Origin: Bacteroidota bacterium | GTDB lineage: Bacteria; Bacteroidota; Bacteroidia; Chitinophagales; Chitinophagaceae | NCBI GenBank assembly: GCA_947448725.1 | Contig: CANFOM010000010.1 | Coordinates: 1 to 64,000 of the forward strand | Direction: 5' to 3' | DNA: 64,000 nucleotides | Shown: piece after piece, positions 1 through 8,907 of the stretch | Layout: each line of letters opens with the position of its first letter | How positions within the stretch are numbered: the first letter of the stretch is position 1 | Notes under the pieces: model-generated | What the model was told of the DNA's origin: nothing | Databases searched by the model: none | What the model saw: the letters and a program-made list of their open reading frames with translations, nothing else | Made by a program: the position numbers and the translations under genes

Positions 1-3000
1 GCATTAGAATCTAATAATATTTTCTGTGTTATATCATATACAGCGCCAGAAATTGCAGAACTATTGGAACTAGAAGAGTTACCAATTGAATTAATCCTAG
101 CTGATAAACTTGCCGTATCTCTAGCAAATCGTTTAGAAAGCATTTCAGAAGTATCGGATATTCTCAACCTATTGTTCAACATTGTTGAAGTATCGGATAT
201 TTTAAGCCTATTTGAAAGCATTGTTAAAGTATCTGAAATTCTCAACCTATTATTCAACATCGTTGAAGTATCGGATATTCTCAACCTATTATTCAACATC
301 GTTGAAGTATCGGATATTCTCAACCTATTATTCAACATTGTTGAAGTATCTGAAATTCTCAACCTGTTATCTAGCATCGTTGAAGTATCAGATATTTTTA
401 ACCTTCCATAAGTAGTATTATTTATCGAATCTACTCTAGATGACAAATACAAGGTATCCCTACCAATTCTTTTGCTCAACATATCAGAAGTGTCTGATAT
501 CTTTAACCTATTAGACAGCATGTCTGTTGTATCCCCCACTTTCAATCTTCCATAAGTACTATTAGTTATAGAATCTACTCGCTTTGATAAAAACAAAGTA
601 TCCCTACCTATTCTTTTACTTAACATATCAGAAGTATCTGAAATCTTCAATCTATTAGACAACATCGTTAAAGTATCCGATATCTTCAATCTATTATTTA
701 ACATCGTTGAGGTATCCCCAATATTTAACTTGGTATTAATTCGAGCATTTAAGTTATTTGCACTATCCTTTATAGAAGTAGTGGTTTTTAACGAATCAGC
801 TACAATTCTTAAGGCAATTCTAAGTGCTTTAGTTGCAGAGTCAGCACTGGCTTTCTTGGTCGCATCTGCTGTATCATAAATTTTGTAAACTATTAAATCT
901 GCAATTCGAGCCGAATCATTGGTAATACGAATTGAATCTTGATTAATCCTTGCCACTAAAACACTTGAATCTAATTTTATTTTTGTTGTAAGATCTGTAA
1001 CCGAAGTAGACAATGCCGAACTTCCAGAAGAACTAATGGAATTAATTCTGCTTGACAAACTTGCTGTATCTCGAGCAAATCTTTTAGTAAGCATATCGGA
1101 AGTATCTGAAATTTTAAGCCTATTGGACAACATAGTTAAAGTATCAGAAATCTTCAACCTGTTGGACAACATAGTTAAGGTGTCAGAAATTTTTAACCTA
1201 TTCGATAGCATAGTCAATGTATCAGATTTTCTTAGATAAGGTAACAGCATATTTGAGCTGTCAGAAATATTGACCTTTGTATTAATTCTAGCATTTAAAT
1301 TATTAGCACTATCCTTTATAGAAGTGGTCGTTTTTATGGAATCAGCCACAATCCTTAAAGCATTTCTTAAAGCCATCGTTGCAGAGTCCGCACTTGCTTT
1401 CTTTGTCGCATCTGCTGTATCATATATCTTATATACTATCAAATCTGCAATTCGACTAGAATCATAGGTTATACGCAATGAATCTTTATTAATCCTTGCC
1501 ACTAACACATTTGAATCTAATTTTATTTTTGTTGTCAAATCACCTACCGAACTAGTCAAAGCAGAACTAGAATTACTACCTAAGGAGTTAATTCTGCTTG
1601 ATAAACTAGCCGTATCTCGTGCAAATCTGCTTGAAAGCATCGAACTCGTATCCGATATTTTCAGTCTATTAGACAACATGGTTAATGTATCAGAAATTCT
1701 TAAGCTATTCGATAGTAATGATGCTGTATCTGACTTTCTGAAATATGGAGATAGCATTGTACTAGTATCTCCAATTTTTAATCTTAAATTAATCCTTGCA
1801 TTTATATTATTTGAGCTATCCTTTATAGAAGTGGTCGTTTTAAGAGAATCAGCAACTATTCTTAATGCAGTTCTTAAAGCCTTAGTAGCTGAATCTGCAC
1901 TAGCCTTATTTGTCGCATTTGCGGTATCATAAATTTTATATACAATCAAATCTGCAATTCGAGCAGAATCATAGGTAATTCTAAGTGAGTCTTTGTTAAT
2001 TCTTTTTACTAAAGCAGAAGAATCAGCTTTAACCTTTTCAGTCAAATCGGTCAAAGTAGTAGAAATGGATGAACTTGAAGAACTAGAAGAGTTACCAAGA
2101 GCTTCTATCCTTTTTGATAAACTTGCCGTATCTCGAGCAAATCGATCCGAAAGCATTGAACTGGTGTCAGAAATTCTTAAACTATTGGATAGCATGGATG
2201 CGGTATCCGAAATTCTAAAGCTATTTGACAACATTGTTGCAGTATCTGAAATCCTTAAACTATTCGATAGCATGGTAGCAGTATCTGACTTTCTTAGATA
2301 TGGAGATATCATTGTACTAGTATCACCAATTTTTAACCTTAAATTAATCCTTGTATTTAAATTATTTGCACTATCCTTTATAGAAGTGGTCGTTTTAAGA
2401 GAATCAGCCACTATTCTCAATGCAATTCTTAACGCCCTAGTGGCCGAATCAGCACTAGCTTTTTTTGTTGCATCTGCTGTATCATAAATCTTATAAACAA
2501 TTAAATCTGCGATACGAGCCGAGTCATTAGTAATACGAATTGAGTCTTTATTAATTCTATTTACTAATACAATTGAATCCTCTTTCACCTTTTGACTTAA
2601 ATCAGATATAGATGCTGTAATTGAAGAGCTTGATGAACTTGAACTACTTCCTAAGGCGTCTATCCTATTTGATAAACTAACCGTATCTCGAGCAAATCTG
2701 TTGGCTAGCATTGTGCTCGTATCACTAATATTCAACTTGAGATTTATCCTCCCATTAAGATTATTTGCACTATCCTTTATAGAATTAGTTGTTTTAGATG
2801 AATCTGCAACAATTCTCAATGCAGTTCTTAAAGCCATAGTAGCCGAATCAGCACTTGCTTTTTTTGCAAGATTAGTAGTATCGTATATTTTATAAACTAT
2901 TAAATCTGCTATTCGTGCAGAATCATATGTAATACGTAAGGAATCTTTATTAATTCTTTTTACCAAAGCCAAAGAATCACTCCTTAATTTATTAGCAGTA

Positions 3001-4514
3001 ACCACGGAATCGCTAGCTAATTTATCCCTAATAGACATAATACTATCTACTAATGCACTGCCAGATTTCGCCCCCAATGAATCAATTCTTCTTGATAAGC
3101 TAACTGTATCACGTGCAAATCGATAACTAAGCATATTTGAAGTATCTGAAATATTTACTTTTGTATTTATCCTATTATTTAAAGTATTAGAACTATCCGT
3201 TAAAGAAGCTCTTTGCACTGTAGAATCGGATCTTATCTTTGATGCCAAATTACTAGAATCTGATAAAATTTTAGCCCTCAAAGTAATTATACTATCCCCT
3301 AAAGCGCCACCTGCTTTCCTTGCAAGTGAATCAATTCTATTTGACAAGCTTACAGTGTCTCGAGCAAATCGATTAGTTAACATATCTGATGTATCAGAAA
3401 TATTAACCTTTAAATTTATCCTTCCATTTAATGCACTAGCACTATCAACTATATAACCCCTTAAAGTGGTAGAATCGTTTCTTATTTTTAATGTTAAAGT
3501 AATAGAGTCTGCTTTAACCTTATCCCTTAATTTACTTATACTATCCCCTAAAGCACCGCCTGTAGATCCAGCCAAGGACTCTATCCTACTTGATAAACTT
3601 GCCGTATCACGTGCAAATCGGCTGGATAACATATCAGCCGTATCTATAGATCTTATATAACCAGGAATAGTTTTTATAGTAGTCGTATCATAGGCTAGAC
3701 CCCTTAATATTTCAATACGATTAGATAAAGAAGCCGTATCTCGATTAAACCTATTAGACAACATTGTAGAAGTATCCGAAATTTTCAGCCTATTGTTTAA
3801 CATTTCTGTTGTATCCGAAATTTTTAATCTGTTGGACAACATGGTTGAAGTATCCGAACTTTTTAATCTATTGGACAACATGGTCAATGTATCTGAAATC
3901 TTTAATCGATTTTTTAACATCGTTGTTGTATCCGAAATCCTTAACCTATTGGATAACATAGATAATGTATCCGACTTCCTTAAATAAGGCAGCAACATAG
4001 TAGAAGAATCAGAAATTCTCAACCTATTGGATAACATAGATAATGTGTCTGACTTTCTTACATATGGCAATAACATATTATCAGAGTCAGCAATATTTAC
4101 TTTTTGATTGATTCGATTGGACAAAGCGACAGTATCTCTAGCAAATCTGTTATTAATCATTAAAGCAGTATCTCCATAATTTAATTTAAGTGCTAACTGA
4201 CTCATCACATCTGCTGCAGAAGATAAACCTAATGCCAACCATGCTGAATTATCTAAAGAAGTTGTATTTAATTTATATAAAGAATCTACAGATTGTACAA
4301 ATACAAGCATTCCAAATTTTCGACGTTCAAAAGGAATGGCATCTCTGCTTGAAATGTCTGCCATAATCATTAAACCACCCCTACCCAAGCTATCAATATG
4401 CGTAGGATTGGTAGCTCCTACCCTTGGACTAATATAATCCATCAATTTAATCTGTGCATTGGTTGCAGAATAAATCAATTGAAACAAACAATATAGTATA
4501 ATTACTTTTTTCAT
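1..4514 (-). CDS. Giant repetitive phage-fibre-like secreted adhesin, C-terminus beyond the left edge (partial)
   Basis: An open frame starts at 4514 and runs without a stop to position 1 (1,504 codons), so the gene is incomplete. The start gives a signal peptide ending in NAQ, then a head shared with the two genes upstream (motifs PTHIDSLGRGG and FVQSVDSLYKLN). The rest is stalk: 13-residue units of the type SDTLTMLSNRLKI, RDTASLS.RI elements, and five larger units with ARIN, KIYDTADATKKASADSA and KTTTSIKDSANNLNARIN motifs. The start overlaps the previous stop as TAATG, so translation is probably coupled. The many plus-strand frames here are shadows of the repeats. The function, a surface fibre or adhesin, is inferred from architecture. 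The C-terminal knob seen in the three sister proteins is not visible here. Confidence 0.9.
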   Translation of the reverse strand, partial: MKKVIILYCLFQLIYSATNAQIKLMDYISPRVGATNPTHIDSLGRGGLMIMADISSRDAIPFERRKFGMLVFVQSVDSLYKLNTTSLDNSAWLALGLSSAADVMSQLALKLNYGDTALMINNRFARDTVALSNRINQKVNIADSDNMLLPYVRKSDTLSMLSNRLRISDSSTMLLPYLRKSDTLSMLSNRLRISDTTTMLKNRLKISDTLTMLSNRLKSSDTSTMLSNRLKISDTTEMLNNRLKISDTSTMLSNRFNRDTASLSNRIEILRGLAYDTTTIKTIPGYIRSIDTADMLSSRFARDTASLSSRIESLAGSTGGALGDSISKLRDKVKADSITLTLKIRNDSTTLRGYIVDSASALNGRINLKVNISDTSDMLTNRFARDTVSLSNRIDSLARKAGGALGDSIITLRAKILSDSSNLASKIRSDSTVQRASLTDSSNTLNNRINTKVNISDTSNMLSYRFARDTVSLSRRIDSLGAKSGSALVDSIMSIRDKLASDSVVTANKLRSDSLALVKRINKDSLRITYDSARIADLIVYKIYDTTNLAKKASADSATMALRTALRIVADSSKTTNSIKDSANNLNGRINLKLNISDTSTMLANRFARDTVSLSNRIDALGSSSSSSSSSITASISDLSQKVKEDSIVLVNRINKDSIRITNDSARIADLIVYKIYDTADATKKASADSATRALRIALRIVADSLKTTTSIKDSANNLNTRINLRLKIGDTSTMISPYLRKSDTATMLSNSLRISDTATMLSNSFRISDTASMLSNSLRISDTSSMLSDRFARDTASLSKRIEALGNSSSSSSSSISTTLTDLTEKVKADSSALVKRINKDSLRITYDSARIADLIVYKIYDTANATNKASADSATKALRTALRIVADSLKTTTSIKDSSNNINARINLRLKIGDTSTMLSPYFRKSDTASLLSNSLRISDTLTMLSNRLKISDTSSMLSSRFARDTASLSSRINSLGSNSSSALTSSVGDLTTKIKLDSNVLVARINKDSLRITYDSSRIADLIVYKIYDTADATKKASADSATMALRNALRIVADSIKTTTSIKDSANNLNARINTKVNISDSSNMLLPYLRKSDTLTMLSNRLKISDTLTMLSNRLKISDTLTMLSNRLKISDTSDMLTKRFARDTASLSSRINSISSSGSSALSTSVTDLTTKIKLDSSVLVARINQDSIRITNDSARIADLIVYKIYDTADATKKASADSATKALRIALRIVADSLKTTTSIKDSANNLNARINTKLNIGDTSTMLNNRLKISDTLTMLSNRLKISDTSDMLSKRIGRDTLFLSKRVDSITNSTYGRLKVGDTTDMLSNRLKISDTSDMLSKRIGRDTLYLSSRVDSINNTTYGRLKISDTSTMLDNRLRISDTSTMLNNRLRISDTSTMLNNRLRISDTSTMLNNRLRISDTLTMLSNRLKISDTSTMLNNRLRISDTSEMLSKRFARDTASLSARINSIGNSSSSNSSAISGAVYDITQKILLDSN
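120..410 (-). repeat. 39-bp tandem repeats encoding 13-residue stalk units
   Basis: Tandem 39-bp units lie within the giant adhesin gene. Adjacent copies starting near 226, 265 and 304 are almost identical. Each unit encodes one 13-residue SDT..ML.NRL.I repeat, and the reading frame is kept throughout. Confidence 0.85.
760..2960 (-). repeat. Five long super-repeats in the giant adhesin
   Basis: A segment encoding the KIYDTADATKKASADSA and KDSANNLNARIN motifs recurs five times, with recognisable copies near 838, 1381, 1889, 2443 and 2845. Spacings are about 543, 508, 554 and 402 bp. The spacing varies mainly because the number of embedded 13-residue units differs between copies. A degenerate sixth copy may lie near 3050. 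Confidence 0.8.
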
Positions 4515-7069
4515 TAGTTGATTATTATATTTGAGATTGTTTCACTAGCCGCATTTTTGGCTATATAAATGTTATAAGCATCAGTATGACCAGATGCGTT
4601 GGTTATATTTCTTGTTACCTTAATAAATGCACTATAACTATCAAAGCCTCCTACTGAGATTCCAGAGATATCAGTTAAACTAGCAGGGAATGCATAAAAT
4701 ATATATTTAAGTCCAGAGGTAATTGGTATATTAAATGATGACATTACTTGACTACTAGCCCAAGTTGAATTGGAAGTAATGATATCCGAATTTAAATTGC
4801 TTGTATCTGTTATCGCTCCCCAATACTTTTTTAAAGATGGCGTGAATGTTAATGAGTTACTTACTGTACCCGAACCTATAATTCCAACACTATCAGGTAA
4901 TGATAAGTTATTATTTTTAACCGCTCCTATACCATAAGCAAGTGATACACCATAGGTAACAGGAGAAGTAATATTTGATATATTATCTGTGTTAGATCCT
5001 AAATTACTTCCTCCTCTGGTATAGGCTGCTGTCCCAGATGCATTACCTCCATCATTTTTATTATAATTAGAAGCCAATGTAACTGAAAAACTAGCCCCTG
5101 TTTCTACAGTGCCCGCGCTTGGTGTAGATGTTACACTAAAAGAAATACTAGGACCATAATAAGTTGGATGTATAATTTCAGTTGCAATATCTAACATGAA
5201 TTCATCTAATGTTTTACCAGTAGCTGGTATAGTTTGTCCATTTACATATTTACCTAATGTTTTACCTGCAGCTATTCGAACTGGTATATCTTTTGTGAAT
5301 TTTCTTGCATAGTTACCCAACATAGTAGCAGTATCAGAAACATTCACTTTGCCAGATGAAATACTAGAAGATAAATTCTCAATTCTTTTAGATAAACTGG
5401 CTGTGTCTCTTTTAAAACGGTTTGCTAACATAGTAGCTGTGTCTGATATTCTTAAACTATTAGACATCATTGTTGAAGTATCTGAGATTCTTAAGCTATT
5501 ATACATCATTGTTGCAGTATCTGAAATTCTCATGCTATTGTACATCATCGTAGCAGTATCTGAAATTTTAAGTCTATTAGATAACATGGATGTAGTATCC
5601 GAAATTTTTAACCTATTTTTTAACATAGTTGTAGTATCAGAAATCTTTAACCTATTTTTTAACATAGTTGTTGTATCAGAAATTTTCAACCTATTAGATA
5701 GCATAGAAGCACTATCTGATATTTTTAATCTATTGGATAACATCGTTAATGTATCCGAAATCCTTAAACTATTTGACATCATATTCGCACTATCTGAAAT
5801 TCTTAAACTATTTGACATCATAGTAGCCGTATCCGAAATTCTTAAACTATTTGACATCATACTCGCACTATCTGAAATCCTTAAACTATTTGACATCATA
5901 GTAGCGGTATCGGTTTTCCTTAAATAAGGCAATAGCATTGTAGTAGAATCAGAAATTCTTAGTCGATTAGATAACATGGTTAAAGTATCCGAAATTCTTA
6001 GTCGATTAGATAACATGGTTAAAGTATCCGAAATTCTTAGTCGATTAGATAACATGGTTAAAGTATCCGAAATCTTTAGCCTGTTAGATAACATGGTAGC
6101 GCTATCTGAAATTTTAAGTCTATTGGCTAGCATCGTTAAAGTATCCGAAATCTTTAGTCTATTTGACAACATATAAGCGGTATCCGTATTCCTTAAATAA
6201 GGTAAAAGCATGTTAGAACTGTCACTAATATTTAGTTTTGTATTAATTCTATTATTTAATGAATCTGCACTATCTACTAATGATTTATTTAGTAAAGTTG
6301 AATCAAATTTTATTTTTGATAAAACACTTATCCCTTTTACAAATAAGGAATCATTTATTGTAGCAACTCCTTTAACATATAAGTTAGAGTCTATTTTAAC
6401 ATTACCGCTTGCTAATAATGAATCTTTTAAATACAATTTACCCTTTAATAGCAAACTTGAATCTATTCTGGCTCCTCTAGCTACTAGTAAAGAATCTTTA
6501 AACTCCAATCCAGCGGATACTGTTAATTTACCCCCTATCACTACATTTCCACGAACGGTTAAATTAGTATCAATTAATACATTCCCTTTTACTCTCAATG
6601 AATCATTGATCCTTAGAATAGAATCCAATTGAACCTTGCCTTTTACATATAATGAATCATTTAATGTTGATATTCCCTTTACCCTTAAAGCTGAATCTAT
6701 AAAAGTATTAGCCATAATATGCAATGAATCATAAGTTGAGGCGTATCTTAAATATTTATTTACATCAGAAGTAGACGATAATCCCAGGGCAACCCAGGCA
6801 GAGTTATCAAGATTAACTGAGTTTAATTTATATAAACTATCAACAGATTGAACATACACTAACATCCCCTGTTTTCTTCTGAGTGTAGGTATATTATCTC
6901 TCATAATAATAGTTGGCATAACCATAAATCCCCCTTTACCTAAACTATCAATATGGGTAGGATATAGCGCAACACCTAAAGTTGTAATATTACCAGCAAG
7001 CCCAATTTGGGCATTAACAAACGAATGAGAAAGTTGTAAAACCAAATATAATAATATAACTTTTTTCAT
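4514..7069 (-). CDS. Phage-fibre-like repetitive secreted protein (851 aa)
   Basis: A complete member of the adhesin family. It has a signal peptide ending in NAQ and a conserved head at about residues 22-110 (PTHIDSLGKGGFMV, VYVQSVDSLYKLN). A beta-solenoid-like stretch at about 110-260 has repeated NDSLYVKG/DSNLYVKG strands. About 21 tandem 13-residue units of SDTATMLSNRLKI type follow. A C-terminal module of roughly 220 residues starts after a GKTLDEFMLDI motif, contains KYWGA and YIFYAFP, and ends in NIIIN. The knob and its lead-in resemble modules at the tips of Bacteroidota phage tail fibres, recalled from family knowledge and not searched. Start and stop overlap both neighbours by one base (TAATG), indicating a single operon. 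Probably exported to the surface; its ligand is unknown. Confidence 0.88.
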   Translation of the reverse strand: MKKVILLYLVLQLSHSFVNAQIGLAGNITTLGVALYPTHIDSLGKGGFMVMPTIIMRDNIPTLRRKQGMLVYVQSVDSLYKLNSVNLDNSAWVALGLSSTSDVNKYLRYASTYDSLHIMANTFIDSALRVKGISTLNDSLYVKGKVQLDSILRINDSLRVKGNVLIDTNLTVRGNVVIGGKLTVSAGLEFKDSLLVARGARIDSSLLLKGKLYLKDSLLASGNVKIDSNLYVKGVATINDSLFVKGISVLSKIKFDSTLLNKSLVDSADSLNNRINTKLNISDSSNMLLPYLRNTDTAYMLSNRLKISDTLTMLANRLKISDSATMLSNRLKISDTLTMLSNRLRISDTLTMLSNRLRISDTLTMLSNRLRISDSTTMLLPYLRKTDTATMMSNSLRISDSASMMSNSLRISDTATMMSNSLRISDSANMMSNSLRISDTLTMLSNRLKISDSASMLSNRLKISDTTTMLKNRLKISDTTTMLKNRLKISDTTSMLSNRLKISDTATMMYNSMRISDTATMMYNSLRISDTSTMMSNSLRISDTATMLANRFKRDTASLSKRIENLSSSISSGKVNVSDTATMLGNYARKFTKDIPVRIAAGKTLGKYVNGQTIPATGKTLDEFMLDIATEIIHPTYYGPSISFSVTSTPSAGTVETGASFSVTLASNYNKNDGGNASGTAAYTRGGSNLGSNTDNISNITSPVTYGVSLAYGIGAVKNNNLSLPDSVGIIGSGTVSNSLTFTPSLKKYWGAITDTSNLNSDIITSNSTWASSQVMSSFNIPITSGLKYIFYAFPASLTDISGISVGGFDSYSAFIKVTRNITNASGHTDAYNIYIAKNAASETISNIIIN
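5430..6180 (-). repeat. 39-bp tandem repeat array in the 851-aa protein
   Basis: About twenty 39-bp units are arranged head to tail, each encoding one 13-residue stalk repeat. Three consecutive copies at 5952-5990, 5991-6029 and 6030-6068 are identical at nucleotide level, pointing to recent expansion or gene conversion. Confidence 0.9.
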
Positions 7070-8907
7070 TATTGGAATATTATACCAGTTACTGTGCCAT
7101 TAAAATAATTTTGTGAAACATATACATAATAAGGCATTGAGTAACCTTGAGCATTTATTAAATTCACAGTAGAAGGAGGATTAAAGGCCGCTATACTTTC
7201 AAAACCACCAATTTTTATGGACGTTAACGTTCCTAGTGCAGTTGGATACGCATAAAATATATATTCATTTGACAACCCAGTAAAAGAAAGTGTTTGCGAT
7301 TTAACTGCAGATTGTAATTGAGATCTAAAATAATTAGATACTACTGGAGTAGAAGAAGGTCCATAATAAGAATATTGGAATGTTGTTATTGAAGCAGTAT
7401 TTCCCCCATTGATGGTGCCAGCATTAATTTTACCTGTAGGATATGGATTTCCTAAATTGTCATTTTTTATGGCGCCTGCCGTATAAGAAATATTCTGTAC
7501 TGTATAATTAATAGCAGTAGTTAGAATTCTTGTGGAACCAGAGACGGTTCCAGCAGCTACATCAGTGGTAACTCCTGCTCCCATGGATACTCCACCCTTA
7601 TAAAAAATGGCAGTACTTGGAGAAACCTCAGGTCCAGCATCACCTGCACTATAGGAATGAGTAAGGCTAATCGCTGATAAAAGGTCCATTCTTGTACCTA
7701 TTTCGTAAGAAGTAGTACCACTTATACCTACAGAAGCACTTGGTCCAGAATAAGTAGGAACAATTTGTACTGTTGAAATATCATATAAAAATTCATCCAA
7801 AGTTTTCCCAGCAGCCAAAACCGAATCACCAACATTATATTTCCCTAGCGTTCTACCACTTGTTAAATTTAATTTTACATTTTTTGTAAACTTTCTTGCA
7901 TATTTCTGCAACATAGCTGCAGTATCAGAAATATTTACTTTACCTGAAGAAGCAGCACTAGTGCTAGAAGCTAAACTATCAATTCTATTTGATAAACTTA
8001 CAGTGTCTCTTTGAAAACGAGAAGATAACATATTGGCCGTATCTGAAATCTTCAATCTATTAGATAACATGGTAGCACTATCCGAGATCCTTAAGCTATT
8101 TGACATCATATTCGCAGTGTCTGTTTTCCTTAAATAAGGTAATAGCATAGTAGCACTATCCGAGATCCTTAAGCTATTTGACATCATATTCGCAGTGTCT
8201 GTTTTCCTTAAATAAGGTAATAGCATATTGGAAGTATCCCTAATATTTACTTTTCTATTATTTAAAGAATCTGCACTATCTACTAATGACCTATTTAATA
8301 ATGTAGAATCAAATTTTATTTTAGATAAAACACTTATCCCTTTCACAAATAAGGAATCATTTAATATTGAAATACGATTTACTACTAATGAATCTCGCAA
8401 ATCCAATTTCCCCATAATTTTCATTCCCTGCTGAACTCTAGCTCCTTTTGTTACTATTAAAGAGTCATTAAATTGCAAACCAGTATTTAAAATCAAATTC
8501 CCTTTTACTTCTAAATTTGAATCCACTACTGTATTAGCCATAATGTGCAATGAATCATAGGTTAAACCATATCTTAAAAACCTATTCACTTCTTGATCAG
8601 AAGACAACCCAATCGTTAACCAGTCTGAATTACTAGTTAACTTATTTGAATTGTTTGTATTTAATTTATATAAACTATCAACACTCTGAACATATACCAA
8701 CATGCCTCTTTTTCTTCTTAAAGATGGTATGGCGTTTCTCCCAGCAATATCAGGCATTACCATAAAACCACCCTTACCTAAACTATCGATATGGGTAGGA
8801 TAACTAGCAACACCATTGGTTGTAAGATTACCCACAACTTTAATCTGAGCATTAGTCACAGAATAACACAATTGAAACAAAATATATATGGTAAATATTT
8901 TTTTCAT
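7069..8907 (-). CDS. Phage-fibre-like repetitive secreted protein (612 aa)
   Basis: The shortest complete member of the adhesin family. It has a signal peptide ending in NAQ, the shared head (PTHIDSLGKGGFMV, RRKRGMLVYVQSVDSLYKLN), a short solenoid stretch (NDSLFVKGISVLSK) and only about seven 13-residue stalk units. A C-terminal module of about 220 residues has the GKTLDEFLYDI lead-in, YYGPS and YIFYAYP motifs and ends in GIIFQ. Two of the stalk units are an exact DNA duplication at 8072-8226. Both ends overlap neighbouring genes by one base as TAATG. The order of modules matches the 851-residue neighbour, so stalk length is the main difference. Role as a surface fibre is inferred; no enzymatic motif was seen. 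Confidence 0.88.
   Translation of the reverse strand: MKKIFTIYILFQLCYSVTNAQIKVVGNLTTNGVASYPTHIDSLGKGGFMVMPDIAGRNAIPSLRRKRGMLVYVQSVDSLYKLNTNNSNKLTSNSDWLTIGLSSDQEVNRFLRYGLTYDSLHIMANTVVDSNLEVKGNLILNTGLQFNDSLIVTKGARVQQGMKIMGKLDLRDSLVVNRISILNDSLFVKGISVLSKIKFDSTLLNRSLVDSADSLNNRKVNIRDTSNMLLPYLRKTDTANMMSNSLRISDSATMLLPYLRKTDTANMMSNSLRISDSATMLSNRLKISDTANMLSSRFQRDTVSLSNRIDSLASSTSAASSGKVNISDTAAMLQKYARKFTKNVKLNLTSGRTLGKYNVGDSVLAAGKTLDEFLYDISTVQIVPTYSGPSASVGISGTTSYEIGTRMDLLSAISLTHSYSAGDAGPEVSPSTAIFYKGGVSMGAGVTTDVAAGTVSGSTRILTTAINYTVQNISYTAGAIKNDNLGNPYPTGKINAGTINGGNTASITTFQYSYYGPSSTPVVSNYFRSQLQSAVKSQTLSFTGLSNEYIFYAYPTALGTLTSIKIGGFESIAAFNPPSTVNLINAQGYSMPYYVYVSQNYFNGTVTGIIFQ
8072..8226 (-). repeat. Exact tandem duplication of 78 bp
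   Basis: Two consecutive copies of one block start at 8072 and 8150 and appear identical by eye over their full length. Each is two 39-bp units, adding 26 residues in frame. Confidence 0.88.

Noticed and set aside
64..6632. Many plus-strand open frames in the repeat region, such as 5349-5927
   Set aside because: They are reverse-strand shadows of the in-frame 39-bp repeats; the minus strand gives signal peptides and coherent domain architecture.
120..8226. Regular short repeats resembling a CRISPR array
   Set aside because: The units are contiguous coding repeats without spacers, in frame, and no cas genes are near.
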